Shown one piece after another: positions 7,777 through 16,551 of a stretch of DNA of 35,658 bases. The notes under the pieces are model-generated. The model saw only the letters and a list, made by a program, of their open reading frames with translations, ran no database searches and was not told where the DNA came from. The DNA comes from Smithella sp. (lineage in GTDB: Bacteria > Desulfobacterota > Syntrophia > Syntrophales > Smithellaceae), in NCBI GenBank assembly GCA_017993615.1, contig JAGOMJ010000021.1, positions 2,929 to 38,586 on the forward strand. The letters are read 5' to 3'. The number at the start of each line of letters is the position of its first letter. Position 1 is the first letter of the stretch. The position numbers were made by a program, and so were the translations under genes.

Positions 7777-9519
7777 TCAGGCGAGGTCCTTTTTATCGAA
7801 CTTAAGTTCAAATCTTTTGCCGCTGACGATTTCCGGCGCCACCTCGGGGATGGGGGAACCCGGAATAATAAAACGAGCGGTGCTGTTTTGCAGAATATCT
7901 TTTTCGATATTAATTCCAGGCATAATTTGGACGAGCTCAAGACCTTCCTCCGTCAGTTTAAAGACGCCAACCGTTGTTACATACAGTACTTTCCGGCCTG
8001 CTTTAAGAGCTTTCCGGGCATTGAAGGTAATCTGATCCACTTTGTCGACAAATTTCGGAACGCCCGGTTTTTTAACACGGACAAGTCCATTCTTTAATCC
8101 GTACCGGGCTTCATCCATCCAGTTCCCCACAAAGATGATGGTCCGGGCATATTCGACGATATCCGTGAAACCGCCCGGTCCCACGAAATCAATAATTTTC
8201 GGTCCACGATGGGAGACATTGACATTCCCGGCTGAATCCACCTGTAGAAAACCGAGTACGCAGGTATCAAGTCTTTCTTCATAGATATGAAAAATTTCCG
8301 CAGTGCTCAGGATGCGCTGCGGGCTGATGGCTGCGCCGAAGTACACGCCTGATGCCGGAAGGCCGCCATAGGCGCCGCCTTCCGAGGTGAAGGTGATGTC
8401 CCTGTACAGACCGGATTCATAAAGCATTCGGGCAACTTCCTCTCCGATGCCGATCCCGATGTTCACGATGGCCCCGGGACCGGTCGTCTTCACGAACGTG
8501 TCGGCGCACAGGCGGGCGAGGATATCGACGACCTTGCCGCGATACGGTGTAATATCGAGAAAGGTATTAATTAACCGCATGAGTTTGACGGCTTCGTGAT
8601 CGACTTCGGACGAGCCGGCTGTAAAATGCGGCATGAACTGAGTTTGCAGAATTCCGCCGACCTGTTCATTGCGCGGGTTGACAACGATTGCATTGACGTT
8701 GTCCGCCGGGATGGCGATCTGTGAATTGTCCCGGGGAATAATTTTGGATACGGAGACAATCACTTTTCCGCCGTTGAGGCGTGCGGCGGCGGCCGCATCT
8801 TTGTAATCCAGAATCAGAGCAGCATCTTTAAAATAGATGTTGCCGTCCTTGTCGGCGTAAGGCGCCAGAAAAAGCGCCCGGTCGATGGGTGGAATACGAT
8901 ATTCCAGTTTTCCGTTTTTTGCCGTGATGAAATTGTTTGGAGCTCCGGGAGACACCGCGGAACCGCACCCGACAGCGGGATCGAGAAAGGTGTCCAGCCC
9001 GACCGAGGTCTGAATGGAGGCAAGTCCCCGGGCCTGCGCCTCGATCAAAAACGCCAGGGCTCCCTGTGACATGGTGTGCAGTTCGAGTTGGCCGTCATCG
9101 GCCAGTTGCAGAAGCGCTTTGGCGGTTTCTCCATGCCCGACGATATAGCGGGTGATGATTCCCGGCGCATCAAGTTCCTCGATCATTCCCGGTGTTTTGC
9201 CGCGGCCGCCCTGCGGGCAGGCGCCAATCACGGTCAGATTGCGGGGATGTCCGCTGCGATCAAATGCGTCGCGCAAAGCCCAGTAAAAGATGGAGGCGCG
9301 TCCTGTTGCGGCAAAACCGCCTATGGTCAGCGTTGCTCCGTCAGGGATCATGGCCGCCGCCCGGCGGGCGCTGACAAACTTCGGCCCCAGACCGGCGGGT
9401 AGATAATCCAGATCGCGTCTGGTCCAGGTCAGGCGGAAATGCAGAAGGCGGGCGATGGTTGTAAACATTTTGGCAATGTTTACGTCCTTGAGTGCGTTGA
9501 TCGTTCGTCTTACATCCAT
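7777..9519 (-). CDS. Acyl-CoA:carboxylate CoA-transferase, fused alpha-beta type (YdiF/PCT-like)
   Basis: A 580-residue family I CoA-transferase with both subunits in one chain, as in YdiF and propionate CoA-transferase. The alpha-like half begins around residue 48 (KFVSARRAAAMIPDGATLTIGGF). The beta-like half carries TSEGGAYGG, with Glu380 as the expected CoA-thioester-forming glutamate. These enzymes swap CoA between short acyl groups and acetate or similar acids in fermentative or syntrophic fatty-acid metabolism; the exact acids are not readable. The first 45 or so residues are an extra helical segment not usual in the family. GGAG seven bases upstream supports this start. It follows the monooxygenase gene by 66 bp. 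Confidence 0.9.
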   Translation of the reverse strand: MDVRRTINALKDVNIAKMFTTIARLLHFRLTWTRRDLDYLPAGLGPKFVSARRAAAMIPDGATLTIGGFAATGRASIFYWALRDAFDRSGHPRNLTVIGACPQGGRGKTPGMIEELDAPGIITRYIVGHGETAKALLQLADDGQLELHTMSQGALAFLIEAQARGLASIQTSVGLDTFLDPAVGCGSAVSPGAPNNFITAKNGKLEYRIPPIDRALFLAPYADKDGNIYFKDAALILDYKDAAAAARLNGGKVIVSVSKIIPRDNSQIAIPADNVNAIVVNPRNEQVGGILQTQFMPHFTAGSSEVDHEAVKLMRLINTFLDITPYRGKVVDILARLCADTFVKTTGPGAIVNIGIGIGEEVARMLYESGLYRDITFTSEGGAYGGLPASGVYFGAAISPQRILSTAEIFHIYEERLDTCVLGFLQVDSAGNVNVSHRGPKIIDFVGPGGFTDIVEYARTIIFVGNWMDEARYGLKNGLVRVKKPGVPKFVDKVDQITFNARKALKAGRKVLYVTTVGVFKLTEEGLELVQIMPGINIEKDILQNSTARFIIPGSPIPEVAPEIVSGKRFELKFDKKDLA

Positions 9520-9585
9520 TAATGCTCCAAAATGCCTGCTCTATGGTTACGGGGATACAAAAACTGTCGTGACAGAAAAACAGGA

Positions 9586-9873
9586 TCAGCGGATGATCTC
9601 ATAACAGGTTTTGACGTCCATACCCGGTTCCAGCAGGGGGAAAAGTTTCTCCATATTTTTCATCAAATTGGCCGAATGCAGTTTCAACGCATCTTTATCG
9701 CTGTATCTTTCGTAAAAAATAATAGTCTTGTCATCGCCGCGGACCGTATGCGGAATATAGTCCAGGCATCCGGGCTCGCTCGCCTTCACCTGCGGGACGA
9801 TCTCTTTCAGGACTTGAATAGCCTCGTCCATGTTGCCGTCTTTGACTTTCAACGTCGCAATGAGTGTAATCAT
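9586..9873 (-). CDS. YgiN-like antibiotic biosynthesis monooxygenase (ABM) domain protein
   Basis: A 95-residue single-domain ABM protein with a dimeric ferredoxin-like fold. It opens with the typical strand MITLIATLKVKDG. The segment EPGCLDYIPHTV and the segment FYERYSDKDALKLHSAN, with its conserved His, follow the family pattern. Relatives act on quinols or small aromatic or reactive compounds without a metal or cofactor, but many are uncharacterised. GGAG seven bases before the ATG fixes the start. It sits between the peroxiredoxin and CoA-transferase genes on the same strand. Confidence 0.85.
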   Translation of the reverse strand: MITLIATLKVKDGNMDEAIQVLKEIVPQVKASEPGCLDYIPHTVRGDDKTIIFYERYSDKDALKLHSANLMKNMEKLFPLLEPGMDVKTCYEIIR

Positions 9874-9977
9874 TCATTTTCTCCTTTTTTTATATTTCAC
9901 AATCTGTGGCGGCAGTATATGAGTAAGGCCGGTGTGTGTCAAAGAAATATTTATTGAAAAATATCAAATGAATAGAT

Positions 9978-10015
9978 AACCTCCCCATTCTGTCTTGCCG
10001 GAAAACGGGGAGGTT
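9978..10015 (-). terminator. Possible terminator hairpin after the peroxiredoxin gene
   Basis: A perfect nine-base stem AACCTCCCC (9978-9986) with GGGGAGGTT (10007-10015) encloses a 20-base loop, eight bases beyond the peroxiredoxin stop. No strong T run follows on the minus strand, so it may be a transcript-stabilising hairpin instead. Confidence 0.4.
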
Positions 10016-10022
10016 GAGTTGA

Positions 10023-10493
10023 TTATGCGTTTTTCAGAAAAGCAATGATTTCGTTGATGTCCGGTAAGTCGGCGACAGGATAGACTGTGACAAAACACAC
10101 TTTGCCTTTTTCATCGAGAATGACATTGGCGCGCTGCGAAAAACCATTTTGGTCGCGAAACAATCCCAGACTTTTGGCCACGCCGCCGTGGGGCCAGAAA
10201 TCAGCCAGAAGTTTGGTATGTTTTACCTTGATGGCTTTCGCCCAGGCCGCTTTGGACGGGACGCTGTCAACGCTCAAACCGACGGCAATGGTATTGAGCT
10301 TATCGAATACTTTTTTGTTTTTTTCGAGCGACTGCATCTGCCGGGTGCAGACCGGCGTCCACGCCAGCGGATGAAAAGATAAAAGCACGCGTCGCCCTTT
10401 CATTCGGGAAAGCACAAAATCTTGTCCGAATTGATCCGCCAGGGTAAAATTTTTAACGGACTTGCCCAGTATAATGATTGTTTTTTCAGCCAT
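10023..10493 (-). CDS. Peroxiredoxin (AhpC/TSA family)
   Basis: A 156-residue thioredoxin-fold peroxidase. The active site reads PLAWTPVC, matching the family PxxxTxxC, with the peroxidatic Cys at residue 49. The only other cysteine is Cys133 in GKVCFV. This is not the usual C-terminal resolving position, so the enzyme may be 1-Cys or use an external thiol. It would reduce hydrogen peroxide or organic hydroperoxides in the cytoplasm. A GGGAGG site lies just before the start. It follows the aldehyde dehydrogenase gene by about 60 bp, so the two may be co-transcribed. Confidence 0.9.
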   Translation of the reverse strand: MAEKTIIILGKSVKNFTLADQFGQDFVLSRMKGRRVLLSFHPLAWTPVCTRQMQSLEKNKKVFDKLNTIAVGLSVDSVPSKAAWAKAIKVKHTKLLADFWPHGGVAKSLGLFRDQNGFSQRANVILDEKGKVCFVTVYPVADLPDINEIIAFLKNA

Positions 10494-10554
10494 GAGTCAC
10501 CTCCCGGAAAAAGCTGCCCCATAAAGCGCAGCGGTTTTTCAGACAAAGAACATT

Positions 10555-11940
10555 CTATCGGATCAGCCTGAACAATAATTGCAGTATTGATACTCTGTCA
10601 CGATACGGCGGGTAACGCAAGGGGATATCCACCAGATTCGAGCGAAACAGAATGCCGCGCCGGTGCGTGAAGGTATCGAAACCGGCCTTGCCGTGATAGG
10701 CGCCCATACCGCTGGCTCCGATACCGCCGAACGGAAGTTCCTGGCTTCCGATATGCGAAATGGTATCGTTGATGCAGCCGCCTCCGGACGATGTTTTCTG
10801 CAGAACCTCTTCCTGAATTTCTTTGTCCTCGGAAAAACAATAAAGCGCCAGCGGCTGCGGTCTCTGATTGATAAAGGCAATCGCCTCGTCGATATCGCCA
10901 TATTCAATCAAGGGAAGCAGCGGTCCGAAAATTTCCTCCTGCATCAGAGGCTCTTCCGGAGAAACCCGGTCAATGATGGTGGGCGATATATACAAATCTT
11001 TACGGGCATATCTTCCGCCGAACAGAATCCGCCCGCTTTTCAAAAGCTCGAGCAGACGGTTGAAGTGACGTTCGTTGATAATCCGGGCGTAATCCGGACT
11101 CCTCATCGGATCGTCGCCGTAAAATGAAAAAACCGTCCTGATCATTTTCTCGGTAAAGTCGGCTTTAATTTTCCGATGAATTAAAACATAATCCGGAGCG
11201 ATACAGGTTTGACCGGCATTGAAAAATTTCCCCCAGGCTATTCGTTTAATTCCGTACTGAAGAGCGGCATCTTCGTGAACAATGCACGGGCTCTTCCCTC
11301 CCAATTCCAGGGTTACCGGAGTGAGATGGCGGGCGGCCGCGGTCATAATGCTCCGGCCGACGGCTGTGCTTCCCGTAAAAAAGATATAATCGAATTTCTC
11401 CTCCAGAAGTTTTTGCGTGGCCTGAGCGTCTCCCTGAAAAACCGTGACATCCCCCGGATCAAACAACTCGCTGATCATTTTTTCAATCGTTGCCGATGTT
11501 GCCGGTGAAAATTCCGAAGGCTTAATCAGTGCACAATTGCCCGCGGCAATGGCACCGATTAACGGAGCCATGACCAACTGAAATGGATAATTCCACGGAC
11601 CGATAATCAGGACAACCCCGTAAGGTTTCTGATCAATACGGCTTCGCGACAAGAAATGAATGAGGGGTGTCGCCGCACGCCGGGAGCGTGACCATGACGG
11701 AAGGTGACGGATGACATGATCGATTTCCGTATAAAGAATGCCGATTTCGCCGGCATAGGATTCAAAAAGAGGTTTGCGCAGATCGTCGTACAACGAGGCC
11801 ATGATCTCCGGTTCGTACCGGCGGATGCCTTCCTTGAGCTTTTTGAGCCGGGCGATGCGAGCATCAACGTCCTGTGTTTTCCCCGCGTCAAAAAATGCCC
11901 GCAGTCCGGTCAGCGTTTGCGATATGGATTCCGGCGACAT
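10555..11940 (-). CDS. Aldehyde dehydrogenase (class 3-like, NAD(P)-dependent)
   Basis: A 461-residue aldehyde dehydrogenase of the short class-3 type (YwdH/fatty-aldehyde dehydrogenase-like, lacking the N-terminal extension of class 1/2). Landmarks are IGPWNYPFQL, the nucleotide-binding FFTGSTAVG, the base glutamate in LELGGKSP (Glu212) and the catalytic Cys246 in GQTCIAPDYV. It oxidises aldehydes to acids, often fatty or aromatic ones. Two in-frame ATGs lie six bases apart; GGAGG touches the first (11946) but is six bases from the second (11940), so the second is the likely start. The acyl-ACP-reductase-like protein further along could supply aldehydes, but no direct link is visible. Confidence 0.93.
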   Translation of the reverse strand: MSPESISQTLTGLRAFFDAGKTQDVDARIARLKKLKEGIRRYEPEIMASLYDDLRKPLFESYAGEIGILYTEIDHVIRHLPSWSRSRRAATPLIHFLSRSRIDQKPYGVVLIIGPWNYPFQLVMAPLIGAIAAGNCALIKPSEFSPATSATIEKMISELFDPGDVTVFQGDAQATQKLLEEKFDYIFFTGSTAVGRSIMTAAARHLTPVTLELGGKSPCIVHEDAALQYGIKRIAWGKFFNAGQTCIAPDYVLIHRKIKADFTEKMIRTVFSFYGDDPMRSPDYARIINERHFNRLLELLKSGRILFGGRYARKDLYISPTIIDRVSPEEPLMQEEIFGPLLPLIEYGDIDEAIAFINQRPQPLALYCFSEDKEIQEEVLQKTSSGGGCINDTISHIGSQELPFGGIGASGMGAYHGKAGFDTFTHRRGILFRSNLVDIPLRYPPYRDRVSILQLLFRLIR

Positions 11941-12126
11941 CAACATCCTCCATTCACCATATGTCCTTCCTGTGATAAAAGTATAAGGAGAAGAGCGCAG
12001 AGTGTCAAAGGAATATTTCCAGACGAACCATTGTTTTCATGGATCGCAGCAATCCCTGTTGAATTTCACTAAAAATAAGCGTAAAGAATAAAAAAATCTT
12101 CTCTGAAAATTGTCTTTTGAAAAACC

Positions 12127-12720
12127 ATGACTGTAAAACCGTTCAACAAAAAGCATGTTTGCCCCTGGTGGTTGTGTTTTACGTTTGATAATCCTATGCG
12201 AAGAATTTTTCATGACCCCGTTACGATTCTCGGTTCTTACGTCCGCCGGGGCGATACGGCAGTGGATATCGGTCCGGGTATGGGCTTTTTTACGATTCCC
12301 CTGGCCAAACTCGTCGGCCCTGCGGGTAAAGTTATCGCCGTTGATATTCAACCCAGAATGCTTTCCGCGCTTGCCGCGCGCGCTCAAAAGCACGGCGTTG
12401 CCGCAATCATCAGAACGCATCTGGCCGAGCCGGATTCTCTTGCCCTTCGTGAAAAAGCCGATTTTATCCTGGCATTCTGGATGGCGCACGAGGTTCCCGA
12501 CCTGAAAAAATTTTTTTCAGAAATCCGCAAGCTGATGAAACCGCAGGGATGGTTTTTTCTGGTCGAGCCTTTGGCGCATGTGTCAAGGAAAGATTTTTTA
12601 CAGACGATCGATCTGGCAAAACAGTCGGGCTTGCTGATGAAGGAATGTCCGAAAATCCGCATGAGTCAGAGTGCTCTTTTTACGCCTGATAAAATAGAAA
12701 GGCACGAACAGCCTCTTTAA
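12127..12720 (+). CDS. Class I SAM-dependent methyltransferase
   Basis: A 197-residue methyltransferase. Motif I is DIGPGMGFFT (about residues 47-56), and the acidic residue ending strand 2 is in VIAVDIQPRM. The N-terminal block HVCPWWLCFTFDNPMRR is shared with small uncharacterised methyltransferases, which supports the first ATG despite the lack of a clear ribosome site. The substrate is unknown. It stands alone between two genes on the opposite strand. The 180 bp upstream are AT-rich with no recognised promoter. Confidence 0.82.
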   Translation: MTVKPFNKKHVCPWWLCFTFDNPMRRIFHDPVTILGSYVRRGDTAVDIGPGMGFFTIPLAKLVGPAGKVIAVDIQPRMLSALAARAQKHGVAAIIRTHLAEPDSLALREKADFILAFWMAHEVPDLKKFFSEIRKLMKPQGWFFLVEPLAHVSRKDFLQTIDLAKQSGLLMKECPKIRMSQSALFTPDKIERHEQPL

Positions 12721-12961
12721 AATTGATTTTTGGAAATCACCGGCTTCAGGCACGTTGCCTTGCTTCCCTGCCGGCGGGAATTTTGTCGACAATCCATCTC
12801 GGCGGCATGCATGCCGGCACATTCGGGAGAATCAACATCCGGCATCGCCGATGATTCAGGCGGCGCTGATCCATCATCTCTATATCCGAATTCACTAGGC
12901 AGCCGTCGAGCTGCCGGCTAGGAAACGCCTTTACGTCACGGTGCGGCTCATGGAAGGAAAA
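12721..12961. other. Convergent intergenic region with palindromes
   Basis: No gene was found between the methyltransferase and the oppositely oriented cyclase. The stretch has a perfect 14-base palindrome CGGCATGCATGCCG at 12803-12816 and a hairpin GGCAGC-cgtcga-GCTGCC at 12898-12915. Neither precedes a T run, so they are not clear terminators. They may be REP-like remnants. Confidence 0.45.
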
Positions 12962-15900
12962 CTAATTTACGTCATTTACAAAACGGAAGTTGTTTTTGCC
13001 GGCGTTTTTGACTTTATACATGGCTTCGTCAGCCAGTTTAATCAGCCGGTCCATTTCTTCACTGTGTTCGGGATAAAGCGCAATGCCGATACTGGTGCCG
13101 ACCACGGCTTGTTCACCGTTGATCATAATCGGCTGGGAAACGGTTTGAATCACTTTCTCAGCAATGTGCGCTGCGTTATCGGGATGATGAATTTCCGTTG
13201 CAATGATTAAAAATTCATCGCCTCCGACGCGGGCGACTGTATCGGTTTCGCGCACGCAGGAAAGCAGACGCTGAGCAACCTGCTTGAGCACGTAATCTCC
13301 GGCATCATGGCCGAGCGTGTCATTGACGTTCTTAAAACCATCCAGGTCGAGGAACATGATCGCCGCTGACTTTTTGTACCGGCGCGCCATGTTCATTGCC
13401 GAGACCATGCGATCTCTGGCCAATCGTAAACTGGGCAGATCCGTCAATAGATCGTGCGTTGCCAGATGTTTGATCTGCTCTTCGGATTTTTTGCGTTCGG
13501 TGATATCCCGGGTGACACCTAAAACACCGATGGGCTTCATGGACGCATCGCGAATAAACGTCAGAGAACTCTCCAGCCAGACCCAATGTCCGTTCTTATG
13601 GCGGAGATGGGATGGAAGTGTTCGACTGCGGTTCGGATCGGCGGTCGGATCGTTTTCTCGTTCGAGTTCCTCTGCGAGCAATTTCTGAGCGTCAACCAGC
13701 GATTCGGGCGTGAAAAATTCGTCGATCTTTCGCGCCATGAATTCGTCAGCCGTATAGCCCAGTGTTTTGATTACCGAGGGGCTGGAGTAAGTAAAGCGCA
13801 TGAACATGTCCATCGTCCAGATGTGATCGGCGGTGTGATCGGCAATAAAATGATAATTTTCCTCGCTTTTACGCAGAGCCTCTTCCGCCTGCTTGCGTTT
13901 GGTAATGTCCAGAATAAAGCCGCGAATACCGACCGGTACGCCGTCCACCGCGATCGGTACCGATAACGCCAGAGCATGAAAAGGACTGCCGTCTTTTTTC
14001 AGAGCTTCATATTCCAGGTATCCCTTTTGGGTGCCCTGTATTCTGTTCTGTATTTTCTCCCAAGCTGCTTTACGATCATTCGGCGATACAAAATCAAAAA
14101 TGTTTACACCTTGGGCGATGTCCTGTTCGGTAAGACCGAAATGTTTGAGGCCGTGTTCATTGGCGTACGTCAGATTGCCTTTTGCGTCCGCCTCGAAAAT
14201 CGTTTCGGGAAACACTTCGGCAAGTTGCTTGAACCTTTCTTCGCTTTTGCGCAATTTCTCCTCGCCCATTTTAAGGTCCACCGATTTCCAGACGGCATCC
14301 ATAAACAGGGTGAGTTGCAGCACATCGGTTTCGTCGTAGTCGCGGGCCTTGTTTGCGATGCCGACCACAGCGACGATTTGATCCTGATCGAAAACCGGCA
14401 CGGTTAAAAACTTGAAAAGGGGCGCATGGCCTTCAGGATATCCTTTCTTGAGAGGATGATCGGCCGGAAAGTCATTCACAATGATCGGTTTGCGCTGGCG
14501 TACCGCTTCTCCCCAGATTCCCGTTTTGGCCAGTTCATAACGCGTCTGCGGATTCGGGATGGTGCATTCTTTCATGACGTCCTTTGACCAGGAGTTCAGG
14601 ACAAATTGCCGGCTGTTTTCATTGTATAAATAAATATAACCGACCTTGCTCTCCGTGAGTCTGATGACTTCATCGAGCGCGTAATCAAGAAACTCCTGTG
14701 TTGTCTGAGTACGATGCTGCATGATATTTAAGAGGCCGGTCAAGCGCGTTGCGTTGCGTTGGATTTGTTCTTCGGCGCGTTTTTGCTCGATGAAATGGCC
14801 AAGCTGTTCGGCTACGGCTTTAAGCAATTGCCGCTCGGAATCTAAAAAAGGTTTTTCATCCGTCTGAAACCGTTCTGCCGGATAACAGACATTAACCTGA
14901 CCTTCCGGTTTGCCGTTTACGGTAATTTTTTCAGTGAGCTGCCAAGGCGTTTCTTTGAAAAGGCCTGTTTGAAAAACGGTTTCTTCCAGAATAATCCTGG
15001 CCCCTGTTATATCGGGGAACCGCATAGCCGCAGGCAGAAGCTTGACCGCCTTATTCATGATGTCGTTTAATGATATGCCAGGCTCATCCAGCACAGCCGA
15101 AATACCATAGAGACAGTTTAATTCTTTAATTCGTTCTTTAAGCGTCCACTCCGCCTGCTTTTGCTCGGTGATATCGTTGATGCTGGATAAAAGACAGGGT
15201 TCCTCGGTAATGTTGATGATCTGCGACGAATACAAACCGGTCAATATCTCCCCGTTCTTCTTGCGGAACCTGTACTCCTTTCGTACGACCGGCAATCCTT
15301 GCCGGAGAATGGAAACCATTTCTTCACGATCTTCTTTATCCACCCAGAGATTCAATCCCATGGATGATTCCTTCATGATTTCTTCACGCGAGTAACCTGT
15401 AATATTAACAAACGCGTCGTTTATATCCAGGAATTTGCCGTCTTTCATTTGCGTAATGGAGATGGCATAAGGCGATGTCTGAAACGCTTTGGCGAATTTT
15501 TCCTGATTTTGACGCAATTCCTCTGCGGTCCGCATCCGCCGGGTAAGTTCGTTCTCAAGTTCTATGGCAAGACTCCGGCTGATCAGCAGAAAAAGAGAAA
15601 ATGTCAAGGCGAAAAATAATGTTTCGTAAATCAGGACCGCAATGACGCCCGCAGCGCCGGATACAAAGGCGTTGTCGGACGGTGTTTTAATCAAATTTAT
15701 GATGATTTGGATGATATTGACAATGCAAAACGCCGCAAAAACAATTCCCGTTATTTTTGTGGCCTGACGCAACGGGGAGGCCACCCTGTAAAGCATCAGC
15801 CAGGCGCCCTGGATACAGATATAAAAAAGCGCGACTGAAAAATTTATCGTGCGCAAACCCATATGAGGGGCAATATATGTGAAAAAAATGTGAACCGAGG

Positions 15901-16216
15901 TGAAAATGGCCAGCATGACATAATTGTGTTTCTGGCGACTTTCCTGCCCCACGTAACGGCAAAGACCTTCGTAAAGGATCACCGTTCCGCCGACAATAAA
16001 GAGATTGGCGACGACGATTGTCATAAAGTCCGGCAGGATGCCTCGCAATGCGATGAGCATAATGCCCGCAAATTGAAGAATATAATCGATAAGCCAAAGA
16101 ATGATTTCCGGAGCACGTTTGCGGTTTTGCCACCAGAGAGAAACAATAACGATCAGGCAAAGCAATACAGACAAGCCATATTCGGCAAAGATGATCCTCA
16201 TATCAATTTCAATCAT
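12962..16216 (-). CDS. Membrane diguanylate cyclase with PAS and GAF sensors
   Basis: A 1084-residue sensor enzyme that should make cyclic di-GMP. Residues about 1-215 hold roughly seven transmembrane helices (a MASE-like sensor). Then follow a PAS domain (about 240-355), a GAF-like domain (about 365-490), a GAF_2-like domain (about 505-660), two PAS/PAC domains (about 675-925, ending in ITKRKQAEE and ITERKKSEE linkers) and a C-terminal GGDEF domain. The signature is intact as GGDEF at 998-1002. RETD at 989-992 is a canonical inhibitory site, so product feedback is expected. There is no EAL domain. AGGA eight bases upstream supports the start. The signal sensed is unknown. Confidence 0.92.
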   Translation of the reverse strand: MIEIDMRIIFAEYGLSVLLCLIVIVSLWWQNRKRAPEIILWLIDYILQFAGIMLIALRGILPDFMTIVVANLFIVGGTVILYEGLCRYVGQESRQKHNYVMLAIFTSVHIFFTYIAPHMGLRTINFSVALFYICIQGAWLMLYRVASPLRQATKITGIVFAAFCIVNIIQIIINLIKTPSDNAFVSGAAGVIAVLIYETLFFALTFSLFLLISRSLAIELENELTRRMRTAEELRQNQEKFAKAFQTSPYAISITQMKDGKFLDINDAFVNITGYSREEIMKESSMGLNLWVDKEDREEMVSILRQGLPVVRKEYRFRKKNGEILTGLYSSQIINITEEPCLLSSINDITEQKQAEWTLKERIKELNCLYGISAVLDEPGISLNDIMNKAVKLLPAAMRFPDITGARIILEETVFQTGLFKETPWQLTEKITVNGKPEGQVNVCYPAERFQTDEKPFLDSERQLLKAVAEQLGHFIEQKRAEEQIQRNATRLTGLLNIMQHRTQTTQEFLDYALDEVIRLTESKVGYIYLYNENSRQFVLNSWSKDVMKECTIPNPQTRYELAKTGIWGEAVRQRKPIIVNDFPADHPLKKGYPEGHAPLFKFLTVPVFDQDQIVAVVGIANKARDYDETDVLQLTLFMDAVWKSVDLKMGEEKLRKSEERFKQLAEVFPETIFEADAKGNLTYANEHGLKHFGLTEQDIAQGVNIFDFVSPNDRKAAWEKIQNRIQGTQKGYLEYEALKKDGSPFHALALSVPIAVDGVPVGIRGFILDITKRKQAEEALRKSEENYHFIADHTADHIWTMDMFMRFTYSSPSVIKTLGYTADEFMARKIDEFFTPESLVDAQKLLAEELERENDPTADPNRSRTLPSHLRHKNGHWVWLESSLTFIRDASMKPIGVLGVTRDITERKKSEEQIKHLATHDLLTDLPSLRLARDRMVSAMNMARRYKKSAAIMFLDLDGFKNVNDTLGHDAGDYVLKQVAQRLLSCVRETDTVARVGGDEFLIIATEIHHPDNAAHIAEKVIQTVSQPIMINGEQAVVGTSIGIALYPEHSEEMDRLIKLADEAMYKVKNAGKNNFRFVNDVN

Positions 16217-16424
16217 GGTAACATTCCTTTGATGGCAACATCACGTCTGTTCTTGAAAAATATTTTATGCGTCGTCATGTTTTAAGGTGGTGGAAAATAA
16301 GGGGTCCTATCCTTCAATTTTCCCGGATAATTCGTTGGTAAAGAATCAAGAAGTGACAAAATTACATAACATGTGTGAAATCTAATGATTACAGCATTGC
16401 CTGATTGCAAATGCAAAGGATGAA

Positions 16425-16510
16425 AAACAATTGCTTTTGCGGTTTTTCAAACATTGCTATTGACTTATATTATGAATTCTAAATCAATATCTTGTGAAAA
16501 GCAATTGTTT
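16425..16510. repeat. Perfect 14-bp inverted repeat in a 335-bp intergenic region
   Basis: AAACAATTGCTTTT (16425-16438) is the exact reverse complement of AAAAGCAATTGTTT (16497-16510), with 58 bases between. Further TTGC/ATTGC words recur nearby. It lies in the 16217-16551 gap upstream of the cyclase and downstream of the HerA-like gene, so it could be an operator pair, a long terminator stem or a small element's ends. Nothing else was recognised in this gap. Confidence 0.5.
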
Positions 16511-16551
16511 CTTCACCAAAGCGGTGTGCCGTTAAAATCGGGAAATTTTCA

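Noticed and set aside
12884-12899. GAATTCACTAG, similar to a cloning-vector junction
   Set aside because: Only 11 bases match, with no vector sequence on either side; chance is enough.
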